From contig JAFTFY010000026.1 of the NCBI GenBank assembly GCA_017458185.1, forward strand, positions 1 through 64,000: 64,000 nt of DNA. Direction: 5' to 3'. The notes below the pieces were generated by a model. That model saw only the letters and a list, made by a program, of their open reading frames with translations, did not search any database and was not told where the DNA came from. This document shows, piece after piece, positions 57,168 to 64,000 of the stretch. Position 1 is the first letter of the stretch, and each line of letters starts with the position of its first letter. Position numbers and translations under genes: made by a program. Source of the stretch: Neisseriaceae bacterium. GTDB lineage: Bacteria; Pseudomonadota; Gammaproteobacteria; Burkholderiales; Neisseriaceae.

Positions 57168-58709
57168 ATGATATTTGTAATTGCTCTTGTTGCGTTACTG
57201 GTTGTTTTGGTTGGTGTTTTCTTTGCATTTAAGAAAATGACGCACCAGCCTGAAAAGCCTGAACGCAAAAGTTCAATCGACTACGACACGCCACCGTTGC
57301 GTGATAAAGTTGCAGACAGTTTGGATATGCCGCCGCCACCCACAGCGGCAGACGCAGTTGCACCAGTTGAACCTGTTGCACCTGCACCTGCGGCAGCGGA
57401 CGGTTTTGACGAAGTGCAAATCGAAAAAACCTTTGAATTGGGCGATGACGCTTTTGGCGGAGCCGAAGTCTCTACCGTGTCCGAAGCCGAAGTTGATGAT
57501 TTAACCGAATACAAAGTCTATAAACAGTTTGGTTACTACGACAAAGCTGCAAAATCCCTGAACGGCTATCTTTCCCTTTTGGAAGAAAAACCCAAAGAAT
57601 TGGTGTTCGAGTTGTGCGGTATGTACTTGGAAATTGGCGATGTCGATACATTCGTTCAAGCCCTGCGTGATTACGAAGACACATTTGAACGCGGCGAATT
57701 AGAAGAAGTTACCAAAATGGCTTTTGAATTAGAGCCAAACAACTTGGACTTGCGGGTATTTGCCGAAGAAAGATTGGGCTGGGATGTGAATTTAATTGCC
57801 CGCTCAATCGTTAAAGAAGACCGCATTGTCGAGCCTACACAAGCCAAAGAAGACACCATTGCCAAAGACGATTTGGACGAGTTTGCTAAAACACAACAAA
57901 CCCGACAAAGTACAGGTCGCGAATCGTATTTTGCCAAATTGGAAGCAGGCAAACAGTTGGTCAAAGGTTTCAAGGGTGTTTCCGATATTACCCCAGACGA
58001 AAGAGAAACCGTCATTGCATTCTCATCACGCGAAAAAGCCGCACGGCTTTTGGGTAAAGAAATCGACTATGTTTCATCGGTTAATCTGTATAACAAAGCG
58101 ATTTCTAATGCCAAACGCCCTGCGTCCATTGCGATTGACGCACTTAATTCCGACCACACCAATCAAAATATCAATAACTACGCCGAACACTTATGGAATT
58201 TGTATTCCGTATTGGGTCGTTACGGTCGATTGGTGAAAGAAAAAATGTTGGGCTGGGGTTCATCACTGGGACAACACCCCTTGTTTGATGAATTAGAAAA
58301 CGCACCAAATGAAGTTGAACTCAAAGAATTGGGCATTAAATACGGCTATATTGGCGAAAGTGCCAGCACCGTTAAATCGCGTATGCAAGCATTAGTGATT
58401 GAAGACCGCAAACAAGAAATGCGTCAAGCCACTAATGAAATTGAAGGCATTATTCAGGAAGCCGATTCTCAATTAGAATACGGTCAAATTGATGACGCAA
58501 TCAAAACATTGGAAGACGGTGTATTTGCTCATCGACAAGAGGCTCAACTTTACACAATGCTGTTGGATTTATACGAACGCTCCGAAAACTGGAAACGCTT
58601 TGAAGATTTCTCGATTAAAGTGCGTTCGGACAATGTCGATTTGCCCGAAGATGTAATTGTGGCTTTGAGTAACTTAACGCAACGAATGAATGAAGGGCGG
58701 GTGAAATAA
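57168..58709 (+). CDS. Membrane-anchored TPR protein, FimV-like architecture
   Basis: 513 residues. One N-terminal membrane helix (IFVIALVALLVVLVGVFFAF), a Pro/Ala-rich linker (about 55-80: PPPPTAADAVAPVEPVAPAP), then TPR-like helical pairs (about 105-200: LTEYKVYKQFGYYDKAAKSL, ELCGMYLEIGDVDTFVQAL) as in the cytoplasmic part of FimV/TspA-type proteins, a middle region, and further TPR-like repeats at about 430-500 (YGQIDDAIKTLEDGVF). FimV-class proteins organise polar type IV pilus machinery; the likeness here is by architecture. Its stop overlaps the next ATG (TAATG). Confidence 0.8.
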   Translation: MIFVIALVALLVVLVGVFFAFKKMTHQPEKPERKSSIDYDTPPLRDKVADSLDMPPPPTAADAVAPVEPVAPAPAAADGFDEVQIEKTFELGDDAFGGAEVSTVSEAEVDDLTEYKVYKQFGYYDKAAKSLNGYLSLLEEKPKELVFELCGMYLEIGDVDTFVQALRDYEDTFERGELEEVTKMAFELEPNNLDLRVFAEERLGWDVNLIARSIVKEDRIVEPTQAKEDTIAKDDLDEFAKTQQTRQSTGRESYFAKLEAGKQLVKGFKGVSDITPDERETVIAFSSREKAARLLGKEIDYVSSVNLYNKAISNAKRPASIAIDALNSDHTNQNINNYAEHLWNLYSVLGRYGRLVKEKMLGWGSSLGQHPLFDELENAPNEVELKELGIKYGYIGESASTVKSRMQALVIEDRKQEMRQATNEIEGIIQEADSQLEYGQIDDAIKTLEDGVFAHRQEAQLYTMLLDLYERSENWKRFEDFSIKVRSDNVDLPEDVIVALSNLTQRMNEGRVK

Positions 58710-59875
58710 TGCAATCCCAATTAGTTGCCAAAAATGTTTTGTTAGTCGGTATGGACGACAAAAAAACAGCCGTATTTCGTATGGCGTTCAAAATGCACGC
58801 TGCGGTGAAATACGCCATTGTAGAACAAGGGAAAGACGCACAATTAGCCATTGTCGATGTTGATGGTGCGGAAGGTGTGCAAACTTGGCACACATTCAAA
58901 CAGGACTTTCCCGATTTGCCTGCAATTTACACTTCGGTGAATGAGCCCGAGTTTCCTGTGCATTATTTGCCCAAACCCGTGAAAATCGAGGCTTTGTTCC
59001 CATTGATTAAAGCCTTAATGCGTGGTGAAGGTCTTTATAATCCTGACCAAAAACGCATTGAGCGCGAAAAAGCAGAAGCAGAACGCCATCGTTTAAATTT
59101 GGAACGCAAACTCAAAGAAAAAGAACAAGGCGTAGAACACCAAGACCAGTTTGTGGTGCGTAAGTTTCAACGCAAAGAACAATTGCCCACAGCCAATATT
59201 CGTAAATTCAATGCCGAACACGGGCTGTTGGGTGCCTTGCGAGTGATTTGTCGCCAAAATAAAGATGCGGCTTTGGTGTATGAAAACAAACCGTTATTGG
59301 TTGCATTTCCTGCTATTCAAAAAATTCTATTGGCAGTTTCGCCCGATGACTTGAAAAAATTGTGCGAAAACGATAATGCCCAAATCAGCATTAAATACAT
59401 TGCCGACAATCCGACTTGGCGTAAAAATGCCAAAGTGAGTTTCGAGTCTTGTTTGTGGCAATTTGCACTTTGGACTTGTCGTGGCAGGTTGGTTTCCGAA
59501 ATTCTGCCTGACACAATGGTTCGTCTTAAAGGCTGGCCTAATTTAACGCGTTTGGCACATATTTCGGACGCGATGCGTTTGTCTGCCTTTATGACGCAAA
59601 CCACTGCCAATCTTCATATTCTGTATAAAATCTTGCGTGTTGAACTCAAAGACTTGTTAGATTTTATTGCTGCCACATATATGGTCGGTTTGTTAGCGGC
59701 TGACCCAGAAACCATTCAAGCGATGACACAAAAATTTGACGGCAAATCGCCTTTGTCCGAAAAAGTGCAAGGCAATGGTTTGCAAGAAGACGGTATTGTG
59801 GTGCGACAAAAATATCGTGCACAAAACACAGGTATGTTGCAACGCTTGATGAGCCGTTTGGCAGTCAAAGAATGA
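58709..59875 (+). CDS. Receiver-like regulatory protein of the GTPase cluster
   Basis: 388 residues. The first ~105 look like a CheY-type receiver: KNVLLVGMDDKKTAVFRMAF, LAIVDVDGAEG with a possible phospho-acceptor Asp, PAIYTS, and HYLPKPVKIEALFPLI with the conserved Lys-Pro. A charged coiled coil follows (about 110-150: ERHRLNLERKLKEKEQG...), then a C-terminal helical domain (about 160-388) ending RLMSRLAVKE with ISDAMRLSAFMTQTTANLH, which I cannot name. Strict phospho-signalling is uncertain because the first acidic pair (MDD) is displaced. Coupled by 1 nt overlap to the TPR gene. Confidence 0.7.
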   Translation: MQSQLVAKNVLLVGMDDKKTAVFRMAFKMHAAVKYAIVEQGKDAQLAIVDVDGAEGVQTWHTFKQDFPDLPAIYTSVNEPEFPVHYLPKPVKIEALFPLIKALMRGEGLYNPDQKRIEREKAEAERHRLNLERKLKEKEQGVEHQDQFVVRKFQRKEQLPTANIRKFNAEHGLLGALRVICRQNKDAALVYENKPLLVAFPAIQKILLAVSPDDLKKLCENDNAQISIKYIADNPTWRKNAKVSFESCLWQFALWTCRGRLVSEILPDTMVRLKGWPNLTRLAHISDAMRLSAFMTQTTANLHILYKILRVELKDLLDFIAATYMVGLLAADPETIQAMTQKFDGKSPLSEKVQGNGLQEDGIVVRQKYRAQNTGMLQRLMSRLAVKE

Positions 59876-59898
59876 TTATTCATTAAGGAAGTTCAATT

Positions 59899-60435
59899 AT
59901 GGTAGAAAGTAAAATTATTTTCACAGGACCTGTTGGCGTAGGGAAAACGACTGCCATTTCAGCCATTAGTGATGAGCCGCCGATTAAAACAGACGCACAT
60001 GCGTCCGATATGACGCTGGCACGCAAAGACCACACCACAGTGGCGATGGACTATGGCGTGATTCACTTGGACGAAGAAACCAAAGTCCATTTATACGGCA
60101 CACCAGGTCAAGAACGCTTTGATTTTATGTGGGAAATTTTAAGTACAGGTGCTTTGGGTTTGGTGTTGATGTTAGACAACACGCGTCCCACGCCACTGAA
60201 AGACTTGGAATTTTTCTTGGACGCATTTAAAGATTTGTTGGCTTACGCACCAGTAGTGATTGGTGTTACAAAAATGGACATACAACAATCGCCCACGATT
60301 GCAGTTTATCAACATTATTTGGCAGACAAAAAACTCAACATTCCCGTGTTTGAAGTTGATGGTCGTGAGCCGAATGATGTGAAACACTTGGTTGTGGCGT
60401 TATTGTTTTCCATTGACCCAGGATTAGAGGTGTAA
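59899..60435 (+). CDS. Ras-like small GTPase (MglA/Rup-type)
   Basis: 178 residues forming a complete small GTPase: P-loop GPVGVGKTT (residues 10-18), switch I region with TTVAMDYG, switch II YGTPGQERFDFMWE (about 65-78) and the TKMD base-recognition motif (about 124-127). The GTPGQERF form is typical of prokaryotic Ras-like families (MglA, Rup), which are usually encoded next to roadblock proteins acting as GAPs or partners; two such genes follow here. AAGGAAGTTCAATT before the ATG is a good ribosome binding site. Probably a cytoplasmic switch. Confidence 0.92.
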   Translation: MVESKIIFTGPVGVGKTTAISAISDEPPIKTDAHASDMTLARKDHTTVAMDYGVIHLDEETKVHLYGTPGQERFDFMWEILSTGALGLVLMLDNTRPTPLKDLEFFLDAFKDLLAYAPVVIGVTKMDIQQSPTIAVYQHYLADKKLNIPVFEVDGREPNDVKHLVVALLFSIDPGLEV

Positions 60436-60441
60436 AAAACT

Positions 60442-61077
60442 ATGGAAACTAATCTTTCATTACAAACGCAGTTGTACCCAAAAGTTACGGCGGCGGGTGC
60501 ATATTATGCGATTTCTGGGACACAGCAAAACCCCAGTCGTACGCTTTTGCATGGCATTTTAAAAGCGACTGACCCCGAGCCTGTGAGCGAAGCATCACTG
60601 TTAAAATGGTCGGGTTCAGACAATTACGAATCTGCCATTAACTTGCTGTATCGTCTGCAACGCTTGGAGTTTCTGTATGGCGAAGAAACGCCTACCGTTA
60701 TTGCCCAAGATAATTTGGAAAACAGGCTGCCTGAACTGTTGGCACAACTATCAGACACCAACAAAGCCCTGATTGCCGATGACAACGGTTTGTACTATGC
60801 CTGTGCAGGTTTTCACCATGAATCGGCAGAAGAAATTGCCGCTTTGGCAGGTGAAGTGGCTCGTTTATCTGAACAGCATGCTTTGCTGATTAAGAATAAC
60901 CTGAATATCAACCAAAACTCATGGGCAGTGTGCGACCCAGCAGGACGCAGTGAATTGGCGTTTTTCCCTATGTATTTAGGTGAAAACAAACTGATTTTGG
61001 TGATTGGCGGCACGCCACAATTACAAAACGACAACTTTGTCGAATTGGTGCAAGTGCTGTATCGCCGTTACGGTTAA
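60442..61077 (+). CDS. Roadblock-like protein with N-terminal helical domain
   Basis: 211 residues. The C-terminal ~115 (from about LSDTNKALIADDNGLYYACA through ESAEEIAALAGEVARLSEQH to KLILVIGG) look like a divergent roadblock/LC7 domain. The N-terminal ~90 residues (ASLLKWSGSDNYESAINLLY) resemble a small winged-helix region. It starts 6 nt after the GTPase stop. Two unequal roadblock proteins beside one GTPase suggest a heteromeric regulator, as in Rag/Ragulator-like arrangements (inference). Confidence 0.72.
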   Translation: METNLSLQTQLYPKVTAAGAYYAISGTQQNPSRTLLHGILKATDPEPVSEASLLKWSGSDNYESAINLLYRLQRLEFLYGEETPTVIAQDNLENRLPELLAQLSDTNKALIADDNGLYYACAGFHHESAEEIAALAGEVARLSEQHALLIKNNLNINQNSWAVCDPAGRSELAFFPMYLGENKLILVIGGTPQLQNDNFVELVQVLYRRYG

Positions 61078-61134
61078 AATGATTTGGTTTTTTGGACTTT
61101 AATTTAGGACTTTGATTTTTTTGGAGATTGAATT

Positions 61135-61497
61135 ATGCGTGAGCAAATGTTGAAATCCATTTTGAGCGATTTGAATGGTTCATCAGCAGACATCGAGGCA
61201 TCAGCCATTATTTCTGCTGACGGTTTAACAATGGCGGCTTTGTTGCCACAAGATGTCGATGAGGATCGTGTTGGTGCGATGGCTGCCGCTATGTTGGCTT
61301 TGGGCGAACGCACAGCGAGAGAACTCAACCGTGGCGATTTGGAACAAGTGATGGTAAAAGGTTCCAACGGCTATATTTTGATGACCCATGCAGGTTCAGA
61401 CGCCGTATTAACCGTGATTGCTCGTGAAGGTGCGAAGTTAGGCTTGATTTTCTTGGACGCCAAACGCGCCGCTCGCAATATTGTTGAAATTTTGTAA
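61135..61497 (+). CDS. Roadblock/LC7 domain protein (MglB-like)
   Basis: A 120-residue single-domain protein: LKSILSDLNGSSADIEASAI, ISADGLTMAALLP, DRVGAMAAAMLALGERTARE and GYILMTHAGSDAVLTVIARE match the roadblock/LC7 family throughout. In Myxococcus the family member MglB is the GAP of the Ras-like GTPase MglA and sets motility polarity. TTTTTTGGAGATTGAATT provides the ribosome binding site. It is the last gene of the run, followed by a strong terminator. Confidence 0.9.
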   Translation: MREQMLKSILSDLNGSSADIEASAIISADGLTMAALLPQDVDEDRVGAMAAAMLALGERTARELNRGDLEQVMVKGSNGYILMTHAGSDAVLTVIAREGAKLGLIFLDAKRAARNIVEIL

Positions 61498-61522
61498 TTT
61501 ATATATATTTCATAAATAGTTA

Positions 61523-61565
61523 GCGACAAAAACCTTTGCTTTTATAATAAAGCAAGGTTTTTGTC
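61523..61565 (+). terminator. Terminator of the GTPase/roadblock gene run
   Basis: CGACAAAAACCTTGC-like left arm (61525 onward), loop TATAA, and the complementary AAAGCAAGGTTTTTGTCG: about 17 bp stem containing a T5 tract, 26 nt after the last gene. Confidence 0.85.
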
Positions 61566-61596
61566 GTTTGCTTTTTTTGTAAAACGATTTCAGGCT

Positions 61597-61795
61597 GAAA
61601 CCTTTGCAAAACCTATTTACCTATGTAACAAATGCAAATGTTATAGGGTGGGCATGTTGCCCACCAACCGCCCGATAGGGCGGAATTTTCTTTAATATCA
61701 ATAAATAATCAACGCCTGTGGCGTTGTGGTGGGCAAGAATGCCCACCCTATAACGAATGCTTTTTTTGTTTCAGATTGAGTTTTGCAAAGGTTTC
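61597..61795. mobile_element. 199 bp miniature element with AAACCTTTGCAAAA ends
   Basis: Perfect 16 bp terminal inverted repeats, GAAACCTTTGCAAAAC (61597-61612) and its complement (61780-61795). Inside are GGTGGGCA/TGCCCACC palindromes and CCGCCCGATAGGGCGG; no ORF. The ends remind me of IS5-group insertion sequences, so it may be a non-autonomous derivative (unverified). Its right end overlaps the cca stop codon and a DUS (61792-61808). A left-end fragment lies at 29091-29189. Confidence 0.8.
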
Positions 61796-63023
61796 AGGCT
61801 GCCTGAAAAACTTTTTTCTTCCATTCTTTAACCGCCGCAATACGGACTTGGCGGATTTTTTCTGGGATTTGTGATTTGTCTGTAACTGATTGAATAATGC
61901 TTTGAATATCAATCTCTTGGCAGATTTTTAATATTTCTTGCCAGTGGTCAAATTGTGGGTAGAGGGCGTTCTCAAATGTTAGTCTGCCCCTTGTGTCGGC
62001 AAAACCGATTTTTACGGCGGATATAAACTTTTCAGGCTGCCTGAAAGCGTCTGTTTTGTGCAGAATATCCACGATTGTGGCGGGACGCAGTTCGTTTAAT
62101 GAGTGAAATTTACCATGATATTCAACCACAAGCAGGGCAAGTTTCGCACAATCTTTCGGCACATTCAGGCGTTTATTTAAGGTTTTAACAGGTTCTATCC
62201 CTGCTTTTTCGTGTCCGTGATGTTTGGGCAGAATGTCAGACGGCGTTAAGGCTTTGCCCAAGTCGTGCGTTAAAGTGGCGTAGCGTTCAGGCAGGCTGAA
62301 ATTGTGTTGTGCGGCGTAATCGACTGCCATTAAAGTATGCACTGCACAGTCGATTTCGGGGTGATAATCCGCTCGCTGTGGCACGCCGTAAAGTGCGTTA
62401 ATTTCGGGCAAAATCACCGCCAACGCCCCACATTCTTTGAGTACCGCAAACATTTTGGACGGCGTTTTTTCCATTAAACCACGCGAAATTTCTTGCCACA
62501 CTCGCTCTGGTACTAATGCCGACACTTCGCCGTTTTCAACCATGTTTTTCATTAAGCACATGGTTTCAGGGGCAACCTGAAAACCGTAGCGAGCGGCAAA
62601 GCGGGCGGTGCGTAAAATGCGAACAGGGTCTTCGGCAAAAGCAGGGCTAACATGGCGTAATATTTTGTTTTGTAAGTCTTTTTGTCCGCCAAATGGGTCA
62701 ATTAGGCTGCCTGAACTGTCTTCTGCCATTGCGTTAATGGTTAAATCTCGGCGAGATAAATCGTCTTCAAGCGAAACTTGGGACGAAGTATCAAACGCAA
62801 AACCAGCGTAGCCTTTGCTAATCTTGCGTTCGGTGCGAGCGAGTGCATATTCTTCGTGCGTTTTGGGGTGCAAAAACACAGGAAAATCGCGTCCCACAGG
62901 CAAAAAACCCTGTGCCATCAGTTCATCAGGTGAAGAACCAACCACAACCCAGTCTTTATCCTTGACGGGCAAGCCTAACAATTTATCCCGCACCGCTCCG
63001 CCGACTAAATAAATTTGTGCCAT
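61794..63023 (-). CDS. cca: CCA-adding enzyme (tRNA nucleotidyltransferase)
   Basis: Adds or repairs the 3' CCA of tRNAs. 409 residues: N-terminal nucleotidyltransferase YLVGGAVRDKLLGLPVKDKDWVVVG, RRDLTINAMAE, the RILRTARFAARYGF block, and a C-terminal HD domain (THDLGKALTPSDILPKHHGHE) as in the multifunctional E. coli-type enzyme. The last residues VFQAA and the stop codon lie in a DUS at the end of the neighbouring miniature element, so the C-terminus may have been trimmed or replaced. Confidence 0.95.
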   Translation of the reverse strand: MAQIYLVGGAVRDKLLGLPVKDKDWVVVGSSPDELMAQGFLPVGRDFPVFLHPKTHEEYALARTERKISKGYAGFAFDTSSQVSLEDDLSRRDLTINAMAEDSSGSLIDPFGGQKDLQNKILRHVSPAFAEDPVRILRTARFAARYGFQVAPETMCLMKNMVENGEVSALVPERVWQEISRGLMEKTPSKMFAVLKECGALAVILPEINALYGVPQRADYHPEIDCAVHTLMAVDYAAQHNFSLPERYATLTHDLGKALTPSDILPKHHGHEKAGIEPVKTLNKRLNVPKDCAKLALLVVEYHGKFHSLNELRPATIVDILHKTDAFRQPEKFISAVKIGFADTRGRLTFENALYPQFDHWQEILKICQEIDIQSIIQSVTDKSQIPEKIRQVRIAAVKEWKKKVFQAA

Positions 63024-63298
63024 TTTGTTGATATTTTGCTTGATATATGGGAATTATATGTGATTTTTGCGTTGCGTTGTTTGTGGAACTTTGTTTCAGG
63101 CTGCCTGAACGATAAACAGCAACGCCAAAAAAAGATACTGTCGCGAGCATTGCCAAAAGCAATGCGTACGCAATCTCCTAACTATGGAAAATGCACCTAT
63201 CCAAAAAACGGCAATGTAAAAACCTTTCAGGCAGCCTGAAATTGCACTGTAATATGATAAAATTAGCAATCTTTTAACCTTTTCACAAGGAGCAAACA
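63024..63298. other. Intergenic region between cca and the right-edge LRR gene
   Basis: Divergent promoters are expected here. It has DUS at about 63093-63109 and 63224-63240 and a dispersed-repeat fragment TCGCGAGCATTGCCAAAAGC...GCAATCTCC (about 63140-63178). No gene is seen. Confidence 0.55.
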
Positions 63299-64000
63299 AT
63301 GAACACGCAACTTACTGATAATGAAGCATTAGAATTAAAGGCATTGATTGCTCCGTCTGATGAAAAATTGGCAGAAATAGAAGATTTAGAAGAAGTTAAA
63401 AAGTATTTACAAAATTTAACAGAATTGAATTTTAATCAGCGTATGGATATAACTACGCTGCCAGAAAGTATTAGTAATTTAACGCTACTCATAGGATTAG
63501 GTTTAATAGGTTGCGAAAATCTTACCACGCTGCCTGAAAGTATTGGTAATTTAACGCAACTCACAATATTATATTTGAGTGGTTGCAAAAATCTTACCAC
63601 GCTGCCTGAAAGTATCGGTAATTTAACGCAACTCACAGTATTAGATTTATATGGTTGCGAAAAACTTACCATGCAGCCTGAAAGTATTGGCAAATTAACA
63701 CAACTAACAAGGTTAAATTTTGGGTGGTGTGAAAATCTTACCACGCTGCCTGAAAGTATCGGTAATTTAACGCAACTTACAGAGTTGGATTTATGGCGTT
63801 GTAAAAATCTCACCACGCTGCCTGAAAGTGTTGGTAATTTAACGCAACTGACAGAGTTGAATTTAAGTGGTTGCAAAAATCTCACCACGCTGCCTGAAAG
63901 TATTGGTAATTTAACGCAACTAACAAAATTAGGTTTGATTGCTTGTAAAAATCTCACCACGCTGCCTGAAAGTATTGGCAAACTCACACAACTCACTGGA
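63299..64000 (+). CDS. Leucine-rich repeat protein, C-terminus outside window
   Basis: The ATG at 63299 follows ACAAGGAGCAAACA, a strong ribosome binding site. 234 codons are visible. The N-terminus (MNTQLTDNEALELKALIAPS...EVKKYLQNL) matches the start of the LRR-DUF1963 protein at 14857-16479; then come eight 24-residue LRRs of consensus LTTLPESIGNLTQLTxLxLxGCKN. The Cys in each GCKN/GCEN turn is regular. No signal peptide is seen. By paralogy it may also end in DUF1963 (prediction, outside the window). Units are much more uniform than in the paralogue, suggesting recent expansion. Confidence 0.88.
   Translation, partial: MNTQLTDNEALELKALIAPSDEKLAEIEDLEEVKKYLQNLTELNFNQRMDITTLPESISNLTLLIGLGLIGCENLTTLPESIGNLTQLTILYLSGCKNLTTLPESIGNLTQLTVLDLYGCEKLTMQPESIGKLTQLTRLNFGWCENLTTLPESIGNLTQLTELDLWRCKNLTTLPESVGNLTQLTELNLSGCKNLTTLPESIGNLTQLTKLGLIACKNLTTLPESIGKLTQLTG
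63455..64000 (+). repeat. 72 bp tandem repeats of the LRR gene carrying near-DUS words
   Basis: Repeat starts fall exactly every 72 bp (63455, 63527, 63599, 63671, 63743, 63815, 63887, 63959). Six units contain ACGCTGCCTGAA and one ATGCAGCCTGAA, each one mismatch from a 12-base DUS dialect; the first unit is more diverged. The words encode the LPES part of the LRR. Confidence 0.9.

Noticed and set aside
63436..63996. Minus-strand repeat-rich frame opposite the right-edge LRR gene
   Set aside because: It is the antisense of 72 bp LRR units; the plus frame has a strong ribosome binding site and an LRR consensus shared with a paralogue.

Overview
The window reads as chromosomal DNA of a member of the Neisseriaceae, probably near Simonsiella, Alysiella or Kingella. 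The main clue is a palindromic word, TTTCAGGCTGCCTGAAA, found dozens of times between and inside genes. One strand reads AGGCTGCCTGAA and the other AGGCAGCCTGAA, which are the DNA uptake sequence (DUS) dialects I associate with Simonsiella and Kingella. Correia-like 106 bp miniature elements and Neisseriaceae-type housekeeping genes agree. Base composition looks AT-leaning by eye. No species can be fixed from this window alone.

Layout. 1-5021 (minus): the N-terminal 1673 residues of a giant secreted adhesin-like protein with an extended signal peptide, a CAP domain, a repetitive passenger and an in-frame 24 bp minisatellite; its promoter may be tuned by a G9 tract. 5.6-13.4 kb: gdhA, gpmI-envC, gpsA, acpP-fabF and tRNA-Thr. 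13.4-17.4 kb (minus): a small zinc-ribbon-like protein coupled to mnmA, a leucine-rich-repeat/DUF1963 protein, yebC. 17.6-26.2 kb: glnD, an ArsB/NhaD-type transporter, DUF3460, an O-methyltransferase, a CpoB-like lipoprotein, purE and a purK with a long low-complexity N-terminal extension. 26.4-33.5 kb: pcm, a CAP lipoprotein, a phasin, icd, a His-rich secreted protein and a CPA2 antiporter. 33.7-39.5 kb (minus): lpxB-ydfG-queF, an 867-residue protein that looks like a degenerate tubulin/FtsZ relative, smpB. 40.2-47.8 kb: mgtE, ampG, an aminopropyltransferase-like protein, secA, hisE. 48-54.7 kb (minus): hisI and hisF separated by a truncated LRR gene, dnaQ, a GmrSD-like type IV restriction protein and an unknown protein; then an L,D-transpeptidase. 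55-61.5 kb (plus): rlmD, then a compact run of genes for an ODP-type diiron metallo-beta-lactamase-fold protein, a membrane-anchored TPR/FimV-like protein, a receiver-like protein, a Ras-like small GTPase and two roadblock-type proteins. 61.8-64 kb: cca and the start of a second LRR protein.

The GTPase/roadblock run is the strongest candidate for an undescribed system: it resembles a minimal MglA/MglB-like polarity or motility switch with an oxygen- or redox-sensing partner. The repeats are the second theme. About 200 bp palindromes are centred on a DUS; DUS copies form terminators, stop codons and protein termini; and the LRR array at the right edge carries a one-mismatch DUS in nearly every 72 bp unit.

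Limits: all calls come from reading the sequence and translations; no database search was possible. Residue positions are approximate unless tied to stated nucleotides.
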